64,000 bases of DNA, from the NCBI RefSeq assembly GCF_035046505.1, contig NC_089822.1, positions 100,324,659-100,388,658 of the forward strand, written 5' to 3'. The position numbers and the translations under genes are program-made. The stretch comes from Tiliqua scincoides (Eukaryota > Chordata > Lepidosauria > Squamata > Scincidae). The notes below the pieces were generated by a model. That model was not told the DNA's origin. It worked only from the letters and a program-made list of their open reading frames with translations, and searched no databases. Positions 1 to 10,533 of the stretch are shown here, in pieces (the first letter of the stretch is position 1; each line of letters opens with the position of its first letter).

Positions 1-692
1 CCTGCTCCCAGGTCAAGGCTTCATTGAGAAGCACTTCTGCACCTAGGGCCCTAGGCCTTTTCTTCGAGTCAGGACGTGTTCAGGTGCAGGACACTTTTTA
101 CAAGCCAAGTGCCACCTTTTCAAGTTCAAATCACGAGGACAGACATGAGAGTCAGTACTATGAGAGGGGAAGAACAGATTTCTCAGACACTAGGAGTGGG
201 GGTTGGGAAAGAGGGAAAGATCTCTCTGCGTCCCCTCCTCCTTCAGCAGCTTCCATTTTGGTTAAATAACAACTGCTGGAGTGAGTGTTCTCCAACTCAA
301 CATTTCTGACTGGAAAGTGCAGAGAGAAGACAGTACTGCCCTATTGACCCAATACTGTAAGTTAGACTTCTGTGCAATCCTATGCATGTCTACCCAAAAT
401 AATAAGCCAATTCTGTCCAGTGCAGAATTCTGTCCAGAAAGTTCTGTTGAGTTCAGTAGCAATTACTCCTTGTTAAGTGTGTACAGGATTGCTGCCTAGT
501 CATGTTTCTCAGTCAGGTCAGGCCAGGTCAGGTCAGTACAGTGACTCCACACTGCTGGTCAATCACAGTGGCCTGCATTGACACAGTCACCCCCTGTGCT
601 TGGAGAGCACTCTGAAGCTTGAGCACAAAAAGCACCAGTGCAGCCACTTCTAACTTGAATGTCCATAACTCATGGAGCCAAGTGTTGTTGAA
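1..692. other. Gene-free flank
   Basis: I see no gene or recognisable repeat here. There are short direct repeats of a GGTCA-type motif near 515-540 but no longer structure. Confidence 0.5.
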
Positions 693-1112
693 GTTGTTGG
701 CATCCTTCAGTCTCGGAAGACTATGGTGTCACGCTCTGAATGGTGGTTCTGGAACAGAGTGTCCTCTCCAGTGCGCGAAGCCTGGGTAAAGTAGGTATGG
801 AGGATAGGCTGTTACCCATGCAGCAAATCCCCCCTCTCCACGTCGCTGAAATGGTCCAATGGAAAGGCAGAGGCCAATACGGTTGGTTCCAGCGGCGTCG
901 CAGGAGTTGCCAGAACGTGACTGTGTTCAGCCATGAACTGCCTCAGGGACTCCGGCTCCGGATTTTGCCTCGAGGTTGACTCCTGAAGCCTTTTCCATAA
1001 CTGGATGTAGCCACAAGGCAGTGGAGGTTTGGGATCAGAGTTTTCCTTCTCTCAGATGAGCTGCCTTCCCAGGCTGACGAGTCCCATCTACCTGGTGGCT
1101 ATTTAGTCACCA
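693..1112 (-). mobile_element. Retroposon family X, copy A
   Basis: This is one of three copies in the window of the same roughly 475-bp sequence (others at 31,186 and 42,556). In the sense I chose, the family ends in GGATGCCAAC followed by AAC repeats. This copy is reversed and lacks the family's 5' end, which is replaced by a TTA microsatellite. It has no intact coding frame that I recognise. The family name is mine; it resembles common squamate interspersed repeats, but I cannot assign it to a named LINE or SINE. Confidence 0.75.
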
Positions 1113-1114
1113 AG

Positions 1115-1143
1115 TGTATTATTATTATTATTATTATTATTAT
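1115..1143. repeat. (TTA)n microsatellite
   Basis: Uninterrupted ATT/TTA triplets directly abut the truncated end of the retroposon copy. Confidence 0.9.
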
Positions 1144-1689
1144 CCAGTGTATGAAGCAATACAGATTCCCAATACTTCCGCACAATGAGAAACAATATCA
1201 TGATTCTCACAAGTTGCTCACATGCTGTGGAGCACACTAAAGTTACTTTTAAAATACAATTTGCATAACTATATTGGCTATATTAAAGTTTGGTGCACAG
1301 ATCCTGCAAGCAGATTTGCAAATGCCTGTGGTTAATTAACAGAGCTAATTAGAATGTTTCAGCTCAAATAGAATCATTCTTAAAGTAAAATGCTTTGGGA
1401 AAATTCAGGCATTATGCTGGGTGGGCTGCATAATTTTTTGCATTCATGTCCTGAGGTCAGGACTCTGGCGAGCAAATGTAAATATGTTAAGCCAGAAGGA
1501 GGTCACATATCTTAGACCAGGCAAGTTCTGTGATCTTCTGTATACATTTAGGGGTATCAGAGTTCTTGGCAATTACTTCAGCTGAATTCCTGTAAGCTGC
1601 TAGGATTCACACACTTATTTATGTAATACAGAACTGTATAGTCATATATTGCTTTTCTTGTAAAACTCATTTACAACAAACTATTATGC
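1144..1689. other. Gene-free, AT-rich
   Basis: Nothing recognisable was seen here; it is ordinary AT-rich intergenic sequence. Confidence 0.45.
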
Positions 1690-1893
1690 AAAGGGACATG
1701 GCTCAGTAAAGGGACATGGCTCAGTAGTGGAGCAACTGCTTTGCATGCAGGGGGTCCTGGGTTCAATCCTTGATGTTTTCAGAGAAAATTTTTTTGTCTA
1801 AAACCCTGAAGATCTTCTGCCAGTCTGTGTTGAGGACACCACGCAAAATAGACCAACAGTTTGACTCAGTATAAGGCAACTTTCTATGATCTT
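1690..1893 (+). mobile_element. tRNA-derived SINE (squamate type)
   Basis: The head is tRNA-like, with an A-box region (TGGCTCAGTAGTGGAGC) and a B-box (GGTTCAATCC) around 1,709-1,770. The body ends in a diverged GACTCAGTATAAGGCAACTT block, as in squamate tRNA-SINEs. The first 19 bases of the head (AAAGGGACATGGCTCAGTA) are duplicated in tandem. The poly-T inside and general divergence suggest an old copy. Confidence 0.75.
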
Positions 1894-2508
1894 TAAAAAT
1901 AACACTAATAAAAATCTAATCTGAGTAACCAACAGTGATAAGAGATGCCTCAGTATTGCAGAAGGGAAACATATGCTGAAGCAGATTCCTAAACACCTTT
2001 GTAAATGGATTGCTGTTCGCATAAATGGATGCTGCACACATAATTTTCAGGCCTCATCCAACTGTTGGGACTGCTTGTAGTGGTTTTTTTCTCTCCAAAA
2101 GCTGGAATCTTTCTGCTCAGGAGGAGTGAGAAGCTGATTTAACCCCTTCCACTTTCCCTTTTCAACCAAACAGCTGACTTATAACCACCCAGTTTGGTTT
2201 TGTTTTTTAAAGGCTATGCGCTTACAGCCCAAGCTGCTTCATGCATTCTTAGAACCAGAAGCTGAATTTAATCCACTCCTAAAAATTGTTTAAAACTCCT
2301 CCAAATATGAAGTATTGGGCACTGGCAGTCTGAACTCTCAGAGACAGAGAGTTCTTGGTTCACTAGGCAAAGAGGAACCATTTAAACTGGTGGTTCTCTT
2401 ATATTTAGCAGGATGAGAGCACTGTAGCTCTCTCCCCCCCTCCAGCACAACGTCTCTCCCAGAAGCTGTTTGTATTTATTGGTGTCTCTCTTTTGTTTTG
2501 TTCTAGAC
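1894..2508. other. Gene-free
   Basis: No gene or clear repeat was recognised up to the hAT element that follows. Confidence 0.4.
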
Positions 2509-2832
2509 CAGGGGTCTCCAAACTTTTTGGCCAAAGGGCCACATCAAATATCTGGCGTGGTGTTGAGAGCCGAAAAAACATTTAAATATAAAATTTAAAT
2601 AAATAAATAAATTAGAGATGGAACTTAAATGAGTGAATAAATGAATGAATGGGCTCATTCATTTAACCTCTCTGGCCCTCAGAACACCCTAGAGACACAA
2701 TTAGAGCACAGTTCTGGTTATATTCAGTTGAGTGGGCCAGAGGCTTTCAGGGGAAAAGAGGTTGGCCGCGGGCCGGAAAGAGGCTTGCTGCAGGCCACAT
2801 CTTGCCCCCGGGCCAGAGTTTGAAGACCCCTG
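2509..2832. mobile_element. hAT-like non-autonomous transposon
   Basis: The inverted ends read CAGGGGTCTCCAAAC at the left and GTTTGAAGACCCCTG at the right. The flanking 8 bp are TTCTAGAC and TTCTAGGC, a near-perfect target duplication of the TCTAG type typical of hAT (Charlie-like) elements. The interior has no transposase frame. Confidence 0.85.
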
Positions 2833-2835
2833 TTC

Positions 2836-2955
2836 TAGGCTATGAGTCCGTTTGGGACAAGGAACCATCTTTTCATTCCTTCACTATAGAAACTGCTCTG
2901 AGAATTTTTTGTTATTATTGAATTGCGGCACATAAATATTCTAACTAAGGAAGAA
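2836..2955 (+). mobile_element. LINE 3'-tail-like fragment
   Basis: A TTTGGGACAAGGAACCATCTT block is followed by a diverged hairpin (AAACTGCTCTGAGAA and GCGGCACATAAATATTC). This resembles the tail shared by L2-type LINEs and their SINE partners in reptiles. Confidence 0.45.
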
Positions 2956-4457
2956 TAAAGATGTTTCTCATAACAATAAAGACTCTGAGAGCCCGACTAC
3001 ACTTTGGACTCATGGTGATGAGTGCCCTGTTTCCCCCTCCATTTTTCTGTATGTTTGGACATTTCTAGCCCCACAAATGTTCCTGTGCAGGTCCAGCAGC
3101 CTAAAAAGCTGCTGGCAAAAAAGAAAAAAGAAAAAGTCCTTTTGTCCTGTGTTTGAAACTCCATTACTCACCAGCCCCTTGTAGATGGGGATTCAGGGTC
3201 TGTCTTGCTGTCTGTGGTAGCTATTCTGCATAACAATAAGACTTCATTATTGGGCAACAAACTTGACTGTGTTGGTAAGAGGGGCGGAACAGAGAAGCCA
3301 AATAGGCTCCACTCCTGGGGTGCAGCAGGCACTTGCTTACTCTACGGTAAGCGCAAGGACCAAGCATTCCTTGGACACTGTAAGCAGCTAGTGCTGGGGA
3401 CTATAAGCTTAGCCAGACATGTGAAGGAATTTTCTTTTGCTTCTGTTGCCTTTCTTCATGCCAGGCAAGCTTGGCAACTTCCCTGTTTAGTTATGAAGCT
3501 TGTAGATTTTGTACTTGAGTAGCATCCCAGCTCCATCTGCTGGGTGTGATGGGTTACTGTATCCATGTGATCAAGCTCTGCTCTGTATCCATTTAGTTGA
3601 GCCAGGCAGTTTCAATCAGCCTGTTTGTACTTTTTCTACCTTCCCCCCCCCCCATTCTGTTTAATTCCTTTTCTTTTTGGACTTCTGACAAACTACTTAA
3701 GTTTTGACTCTCTGCCTGCCTTTACAGGTCATTCAGTGGATTGCCATGTCCCTTTGTCCTGAAGGTGCTAATGTGGGTTTAATTTTCAATAAGAACCCCT
3801 GGGGTTCAGTGCTCTCCTGGGAAGGGAGTTTTCCCAGATGACCCTCCTCTGCCTGGTCTCTGTAACCTGGCATGGTGGCAGTGGTTAAAAATTATCAAGG
3901 TTCTCCCCCTAGCCCCCCCTTCAACTGCTGGCTCATTAAAGGGAAAGCAGTAAGCAGGAAGGAATGCATGTGCGCAGTTACTCCCCTTGGTTAGCCTGCC
4001 TTCTCCTGGATCTTTTTACCTGACACTCATCATGCAATAAATAGCTACAAGGATTTCTGAGAATTCTGGTGCTCAAAAGAAAGCTAGAGGGGATTATAGA
4101 TCAGATAGCTGCTTTCCTCCTTGTGTTACTTACTCATGTTTATCCCTTCTTAACATCGAACTGTTCCTGCCTCTCTCCTTCAGAGCCACTAGGAACAATC
4201 AGCAGCTCAAGGTGAGATAAGCACAGATAATAAATAAAAGATGGAGGAAGGTAGACAGTGGCTCTGCAACCCTCTGCAGCTTTCTCTGCCTCTCTTTGAG
4301 GGAATCCTCAGAATTCTCAGCAGTTTCTGCAGTGAATGCTTTTCACATGAAGAGGAGTAACTCAGTCAGGCCCTGAGGCAGTTCTAAGGAGAGCACAAGC
4401 AGATCAGCGCATAACATCTGAACCTGCCCATTCATCATTTTGATGAAATCCATCCAA
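2956..4457. other. Gene-free
   Basis: I see no gene here. There is a C-run near 3,644-3,653 and otherwise unremarkable sequence. Confidence 0.4.
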
Positions 4458-4570
4458 GGGCTTAATCCTATCCACCTCTCCAGCGCTGGTGCAGCTGTGC
4501 ACTGCATCCTGTAATGGGGGGGCAGTCATGGGGCTACATTGACACTGGAAGACTGGATAGAATTGGGCCC
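4458..4570. mobile_element. MITE, AATCCTATCC family (shortened copy)
   Basis: The element opens with GGGCTTAATCCTATCC and closes with GGATAGAATTGGGCCC, the same inverted ends as the fuller copies at 7,930 and 25,027. The interior is shortened and GC-rich. Confidence 0.75.
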
Positions 4571-4601
4571 TACATCATTTACACACTGCAATTTTATACG
4601 C

Positions 4602-5140
4602 CAGAGGTTCTCAGGGATTGTTTTTTATGTTCATGTTATGCTAATAAAAGGTTCCTGAACCTGAATCTGAAATCAAACTGGGGTGTCACGACGCCCCAGC
4701 CTGATTCCCTCTGCCTTTACCACTTTAAGGGGCTGGGAGGGGGGAATGTAGCAGTGTGATCCCCAGGATTACACTGCTGTCGGGAGTGTCAGGGGCTTCC
4801 TTCTACTTACAAGAACCTGCAGCAAACGCCCAGGGGTGCAGGGAGCCCCATGAAAGTCTCCACAGGGTTCCCCAAAGCATGGAGAATGAAAATAGAATGA
4901 TCACAATTCACTTCCACAACCCACTTCATGATTGCTATTTTTACAGTCTACATGCTTTGGGGAGCACTGCAGAGGCTTCCACAGGGCTTCCTGCATCCCT
5001 GAGAGCCTGCTGCAGCTTCCTGTAAGTAAAAGGAAGCCCCTGACAGCGGTGCAATCCTGGGGATCACATCACTACATTCCCTCTTCTGCCACAAGAACTT
5101 ATCTCAGGAGTTTTACTCCCAAGAAGTTTGAGAACCCCTG
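4602..5140. mobile_element. Fold-back hAT-like element
   Basis: The ends are CAGAGGTTCTCAGGG and GTTTGAGAACCCCTG. The flanking 8-mers TTATACGC and CTATGCAC look like a decayed target duplication. Inside, the segments at about 4,741-4,882 and 4,952-5,083 are inverted copies of each other (for example TGTGATCCCCAGGATTACAC against TGCAATCCTGGGGATCACAT), and the pairing continues loosely through the centre. No transposase frame is present, so I take it as a non-autonomous fold-back. Confidence 0.75.
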
Positions 5141-5215
5141 CTATGCACACTTTCCTAGGAGTAAGCCCCATTGAACACTATGGGATTGACTTCTGAGTAG
5201 ATAGGTATAGGATTA
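5141..5215. mobile_element. Short palindromic MITE
   Basis: It shows the core GGAGTAAGCCCCATTGAACA followed by its imperfect inverse ending in GAGTAGATAGGTATAGGATT. It is one of well over ten copies of this roughly 90-bp family in the window. Confidence 0.7.
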
Positions 5216-5354
5216 TACTTGTACTTTGTAATCTTGCATACTATACACCAAACTTCTGCTGTTTGTATATTCCACCAGTATGGCATCCTAACACCTAACA
5301 ATGATCTTGATAAGAAAGAGTTCTGTGACACTTCAACAGTTCACATCACAATTA

Positions 5355-5553
5355 CATTTTTAACACCTCCCTCCTCCAAGGAGCTCAGGGCAGCAAACAC
5401 AGTCCCCTCCCCTTATCCTCATAACTACTCTGTGAGATGAATTAGGCTGAGAGTGCCTCTCCCAAAGTCATCCAGTATTGGACGGCTAAACCGGAATTCA
5501 AACCCAGATCCTCCTACTCTTAATTCAACACTTTAGCCAATATGCCACACTGC
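5355..5553 (-). mobile_element. MIR-like CORE-SINE
   Basis: Read on the minus strand it carries a tRNA-like B-box (GGGTTTGAATTCCGG) and a later TCTCACAGAGTAGTTATGAG block. This matches the MIR/CORE-SINE layout also seen at 6,436 and 30,590. Confidence 0.65.
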
Positions 5554-5555
5554 AA

Positions 5556-6435
5556 TAGTATTTGATAAATCAAGCAATAAATGTATTACTCTTTAAAGTG
5601 CCACAAGACTGTTGCTTTTACTGCAATGGACCACACAAGTATTCTCCTGCAACTGACACCCAAGAGCATGTTGTTGGTGAAGAAAAAAATTGATATCATC
5701 ATTAACGTACCTGCTTTGATGTTGTCAAAAGGCAGACACTAGAAAAGGGGTGAATATATGCCTCTAGCCCTTTGCATAGTTCTTGTATTAATCACCCTAG
5801 AGTTCTCCTTCTCACATGAAAATTAAAGCCATTTGTAAGTCAAATCCTGCAAACAGTATTTTGTAAATAAGTGGTAAGAACGCAACAAATTATAAACAGT
5901 TATACAAATGGTACTCTATGGAAAAGCAAGTCAAGAAGATACAACCAAGGGTTTGACAAGGGTTCAAGAATTTGGTCCGTTAACCATACAATCACTAAAA
6001 ATTATTGTGATCTTAGAAGTCTTCTTACCTTTCTTTTGAGTAAATAGCAGGGGAAGGAACTGCAAAGGAAGCAAAAACAGTAGGTGGGTAAATTTTTAAT
6101 GGCCCCAAATATGTGAATTATGTGCCATCATCATTAACTACAAATTACCCATAATTACATTAAGGAGCTGATACACTGATTTTTTTTAAATTAAAAAGGA
6201 GGCTGCCAATCTAAATAAAGGGAATTTCACATGGCCATGCTTATGTTCTTCAGGTGAAGTGAGGATGTGGTTTAACTTGCTTGTTTGACATTTTCTGCTT
6301 GCTTTCTTGTGACACAGCATTCCCTTTGAACGTTGAACTAACAGAATGAAAATCAGTATGCATGTGCAAGACAAAATTCTACATTTCAAGTTAAAACAAC
6401 ACTTTTGTTTTTCACATGTTTGTATTGTCCTTCCT
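5556..6435. other. Gene-free, AT-rich
   Basis: No gene or recognisable repeat was seen. Confidence 0.4.
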
Positions 6436-6650
6436 CCAAATAACTCAGAGTGGTGTTAATGGTTTTTTCAGAGTTGTTTCAGAGGTGTGAATGGTTTTTT
6501 CAGAGTTGTTGTTCTCACAACAACTCTGTGAGGCTGAGAGAGAGTGACTGGCCCAAAGTCACCCAGGGAGCTTCACGGCTGAGCAGGGATTTGAACCTGG
6601 ATCTTCCAAGTCTAACACCAGAACCACCACACCATCCTGGCTCTCTTTGA
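6436..6650 (-). mobile_element. MIR-like CORE-SINE
   Basis: It contains TCACAACAACTCTGTGAGG, then GTCACCCAGGGAGCTTC and GATTTGAACCTGGATCTTCC, in the order of the reverse complement of a MIR-like SINE. A local duplication of ATGGTTTTTTCAGAGTTGTT precedes it. Confidence 0.7.
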
Positions 6651-7624
6651 TCCTCATAAGTATTTTCAGCGGCGGCACTACAAAAATTCTCAAACTGGGG
6701 ATCCCAGGGGTCCCATGACTTTAAAGTAATACTCAATGATAAGAGCAGTAATAGTGAACAAACATCTGGGAAAGATGGCTTGCCCCTCACTACACTGTCC
6801 CTGCAATGTGAAGACTCAGGAGAGTGTTGGGTGTGTTCTGTGGTACACTTCCAATTTACCTAAGGCAACAGTGTGGTCAGTAGGGTACCAGCACTCCGTT
6901 GTGAACTGACTGAAGACTCTCTAGTACCCTGGGCTTTCTTTAAAAATTTTCCCCAAAGGTAGAAAGTGTGAAAATGTAACTGCTATAATGAAACTTAGAT
7001 ATTGGCAATAAAGCTGGTGTGCATGTTCAGGACTCAGGTCCATGATTCATATTCCACCTCCAGCTCAACTTGGTATCCATTTACATGGGGTGAGAACAGA
7101 AGTGAAACACAGTGTAGTGCAATATTTCTATGAAACACTGAGAAACCATCATGAAACTTGGTATGCGCATTTACGACATCATTTTACATTTGAAGTGTGA
7201 ACACCAAGTCAACCCCTGCACTCATTTCAGGGGTGTATGTGTGGAGGGAAGATGCACAATTTAAAGTATGAGGATTTAATGCAAGACAGCTCAACACAGT
7301 TCTGGTATAGAATGTAATTAATTAACCACAAGATGACTGTTTCAATGGAATTTGGCGTGTTGAATCAGTCTTGCAGTAACATGTCCACATCATGATTCAC
7401 TCCACCCAAGATGCAATCTGAATGTATGGAAGAGCAGTCACAGAGCATGGTTCCACATGTCAACATCACTGGGAAATGAAACAACAACAGTCCTGTAACA
7501 CTGTAAAGACTACAAATATATTTCAATATCAGCTTTGGTGGACTGCATGTCACTTCATCCAAGAGAAAATGAAACAAGGTTGCCCTATTAAAAGTCTAAA
7601 AATGTAACAGTGACAATTCACAAT
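6651..7624. other. Gene-free
   Basis: Nothing recognisable was seen in this stretch. Confidence 0.4.
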
Positions 7625-7725
7625 TAGCGACAACCGTTTATTGATTTATTTTACTATGGAAACCGCTTTGTGACTACTCCTATTGAAAAGCGGTATATCA
7701 ATATTCTTAATAACAGAAATTAACA
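7625..7725 (+). mobile_element. L2-like LINE/SINE 3' tail
   Basis: The hairpin AAACCGCTTTGTGACT ... AAAAGCGGTATATCAATATTC is the characteristic 3' end of L2-type LINEs and the SINEs they mobilise. Only the tail is present. Confidence 0.6.
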
Positions 7726-7753
7726 CTATGTTAATATCATAATGACATTAACA

Positions 7754-7843
7754 GTGCAATCCTGTACAAGTTTACTCAGAAGGGAGTCCCATTGTGTTCA
7801 ATGGAATTTACTTTCAGGTAACTGTGAATAGGATTGCAGCCTA
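7754..7843. mobile_element. Short palindromic MITE
   Basis: Inverted ends GTGCAATCCTGTAC and GTGAATAGGATTGCAGC surround the palindromic core GTCCCATTGTGTTCAATGG. A second, partial copy lies at about 7,860-7,915. Confidence 0.8.
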
Positions 7844-7929
7844 AAGCAGCAGCCTGCGAGTAAGTCCATTTGAAATCAATTGGACTTACCTGTGAGTAGA
7901 CATGCTAAGCTTGTACTGTAAGGCAATTA

Positions 7930-8101
7930 GGGCCCAATCCTATCCAATTTTCTAGTGCTGGTGCAGCCATGCCAATGAGGTATGCACTTCATCCTGTGGA
8001 GTCAGTCACAGAGGCCTCCTCAAGATATGGGAACATTTGTTCCCTTACCTCAGGGCTGCATTGTAGTTGCACGTGCTGGAAAACTGGATAGGATTGGGCC
8101 C
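7930..8101. mobile_element. MITE, AATCCTATCC family (full copy)
   Basis: The ends GGGCCCAATCCTATCCA and TGGATAGGATTGGGCCC are nearly perfect inverted repeats. The interior contains GGGAACATTTGTTCCC, itself a palindrome. It is the best-preserved copy of the family in the window, with relatives at 19,728, 25,027 and 37,302. Confidence 0.88.
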
Positions 8102-8353
8102 TCAATTCTATAATGTGATAAGAAGCCCAAATCTTCAGTTTATACAGCAAAGGCACAGTGTCCTTTATTTAAAAAAAAAGAAAAGAAAAGAACAGGAGAA
8201 AGATTTGCAGTAAAAAAAGAGGGTATCCTGTGAGAATATATACTCCAACATCAATAGGAGATGTTGGCTGTGTTTAACTTAATTCTCTGGATCTTAGTCC
8301 TTGATAGCATTAATTTTGAATCAGGCTATGGTGTTCAATTGAATCAGTTAGAT

Positions 8354-8727
8354 CAGTAGTACTCACACATTTAGCACTGGGAGTCACTTTTGAAAATAAG
8401 AAGCTGTCAGAACTCACCGGAAGTGATGTCATGACCTGAAGTTACATCATCAAGTAGGAAAAATTTTTTAACTATCCTAGGCTGCAATCCTACCCACACT
8501 TACTCAGGAGTAAGTCCCATTTACTATAATTGTTAAAATAATATACCCCTGTACATAGTAGCTTGTTAAAAGTACAGGTCTGTAACATTTCCCCAAATGC
8601 AGTCACATACCATGGGAGCATCAAGTCTAATAATTTAAAAAATAAAATACTGAAATGAATGGGGACCAACCTGAAATTGGCTCACGACCCACCTAGTGGG
8701 TCCTGACCCACAGTTTGAGAAACACTG
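8354..8727 (-). mobile_element. hAT-like element carrying a short MITE motif
   Basis: The right end is CACAGTTTGAGAAACACTG and the left end is a diverged CAGTAGTACTCACAC. The flanks AGTTAGAT and AGTTAGGC resemble an 8-bp target duplication. A segment at about 8,480-8,530 is the short palindromic MITE sequence. The same element with the same insert lies at 45,388 in the opposite orientation. Confidence 0.8.
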
Positions 8728-8794
8728 AGTTAGGCTGATTGAAAATTTTGGAATAATTAAAAATATGTCTTGATTCACTGGATAAACATTTTTT

Positions 8795-8855
8795 TAACAT
8801 TCACCCCTTTGGGGAGAAAGGCGGGATATAAAAGCAGTAAATAAATAAATATTTC
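8795..8855 (+). mobile_element. LINE 3'-tail fragment
   Basis: CCCTTTGGGGAGAAAGGCGGGATATAAA followed by AAAT repeats resembles an L2-type tail, but it is too short for a firm assignment. Confidence 0.45.
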
Positions 8856-9579
8856 TATATTGTTTTTTTAAATATTTACTACAGGTGCTTGGCAGTGGCA
8901 CTATCTTAAAAGATGGCTCCAGACACATTGCAGGACATACCACATCTAAAATGGTGACTTCTGAAACACATGTACAAACCACCCCAAAAAACACAAAGAA
9001 GGCTTTTTGCTTTGGACTATGTGTCATGTACGTAGATTTAATTAATTTAATTTAATTTAATAAATTAAAACCAAAACAATGAACTAAGTGTCCCTTAACT
9101 GGATGACAGCCCTTCCTTGAGCAGTGCGATCCAAGAACAGGTCTTTTGAACTGGCTGAACTCTGCCCTTCCCAAAAGCCACAATTAAGTGGAGCTGCAAA
9201 TCACCATCACAAGCCCGGCTACACAAAGTTCACTCTGACTACACAAAACTGCTTCCCCTTTAACCCCGCACTGCACTGTTTTATTTCCCCAAAGTAAGAA
9301 GAATGGCTTCCAAAAGAAATGAAATCAAATGCTGCCCTTCAGCAAACAGCACTCTGCACATGCTCAGAGACACCATAGACTAACAGTGACTTGCTCCCAT
9401 AGACCTCTGCACATGTGCAGTCAAACTTTATTGTTGTAAACTTTGTTTTCCCATTGAAGGGGGGAAAAAACTCTGCACATTCTCAGAGGCACTCCCAGTG
9501 GGGTACCAGATTTCTTTGGTTACTACAGTCAGCAGCATCAGCAGGTTGCTGAGGGAAGGGAGGCCCCTCTCACACACCT
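8856..9579. other. Gene-free
   Basis: I see no gene. A TTTAA-rich simple stretch lies at about 9,035-9,070, and a phrase of the type CTCTGCACATGCTCAGA occurs about three times between 9,350 and 9,490. Confidence 0.4.
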
Positions 9580-9850
9580 GCCTGTGGCGTTGTCATCCTG
9601 CGGGCGGAAAGAGCAAGAGGGCAGCCCAAAGGCGCCTCCTCCCGGCCTCCCAGCTGCGGGAAGGCGCGCGCCCTCGCGCGCTTACGCTCTCCTTGGTGCT
9701 GCTGTTTGTTTCGTCGCCGCGGTAACCGGCGCCTCGCGCTGGTTCCTTCCATCCCTCCCTCGCTCCCGGGACTTCTGAAGAAGCCGCGCTGCGCTCAACC
9801 AGCCGCGCGAGGGCGCTGGTCTGCAGCCGCTCTCCGAGACAGCAGGCTGT
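9580..9850. promoter_or_regulatory. Orphan CpG island
   Basis: The block is dense in CpG (for example GAAGGCGCGCGCCCTCGCGC and TTCGTCGCCGCGGTAACCGG), unlike its AT-rich surroundings. CpG islands of this kind usually mark promoters. Both strands have open frames across it, but I recognise no protein. In mammals the next gene after ARL9 is SPMAP2L (THEGL), so this could be the start of the next gene; that is inference from gene order only. A 140-codon open frame on the minus strand (9,593-10,015) covers the island and the 165 bases beyond it, but matches no family that I know. Confidence 0.6.
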
Positions 9851-10195
9851 GATGTCCTCTGTGTGAATGTGCACAGCATCCCAGTCTTTCAGGAGGGAGA
9901 ACACAAGTCCTGGAGCAGTGAGGGGAGCTATCTGAGCAGTGCGAACAGCGTGCAAAGCCTGTGCAAAGATGCCTTGACGACCCTTGTCTAGTCTCTCTTG
10001 CAGCACTTCGTGCAAGGCCTAGCCTACTTAGGAGTTCTTTAACCTGGGTAAGGGGGGGCAGGCCATGTCCAAACCCTATTTATTTGAAAGTACAGTGATA
10101 GGTGCACATCAGAGTATATCTGCAGTGGGGGCCTATGTGGTTGATTTGGAAGTAAATCCCACTGATTTCAAATGCCCAAGAATTGCCACCTGCAA

Positions 10196-10533
10196 AAGGT
10201 AAATATTTCATTACCCAGTATGTAATTAATCTGTGGAACTCCCTGCCACAGGAAGTAGTGATGGCATCTTGCCTGGATGCCTTTAAGAGGGGATTGGACA
10301 AATTTCTGGAGGAAAAGTTCACCGCGGGTTACAAGTCATGGTAGGTATGTGCAAACTCCTGGTTTTAGAGGTAGGCTGCCTCTGATTGCCAGGTGCAGGG
10401 GAGGGCACCAGGACACAGGTTGTGTCTATTGTCTTATGTGCTCCCTGAAGCATTTGGTGGACCACTGTGAGATATAGAAAGCTGGACTAGATGGGCTTTC
10501 GACCTGATCCACCGGGACTCTTCTTATGTTCTT
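10196..10533 (+). mobile_element. CR1 LINE 3' end
   Basis: The fragment encodes the CR1 C-terminal motif LWNSLPQ followed by FKRGLDKFLEE. It continues into the CR1 3' UTR with GCTGGACTAGATGGGC and ends in TTCTTATGTTCTT, the usual CR1 terminal octamer type. It is strongly 5' truncated. Confidence 0.88.

Noticed and set aside
740-979. Frame of 79 codons that recurs in three places (about 740, 31,354 and 42,744)
   Set aside because: It reads across the retroposon family. The recurrence reflects the repeat, and copies differ by indels, so it is not a conserved protein.
9593-10015. 140-codon open frame on the minus strand over the CpG island
   Set aside because: CpG-rich sequence lacks stops, and half of the frame is arginine- and alanine-rich low complexity. 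No homologue is recalled, so it is kept only as part of the island entry.
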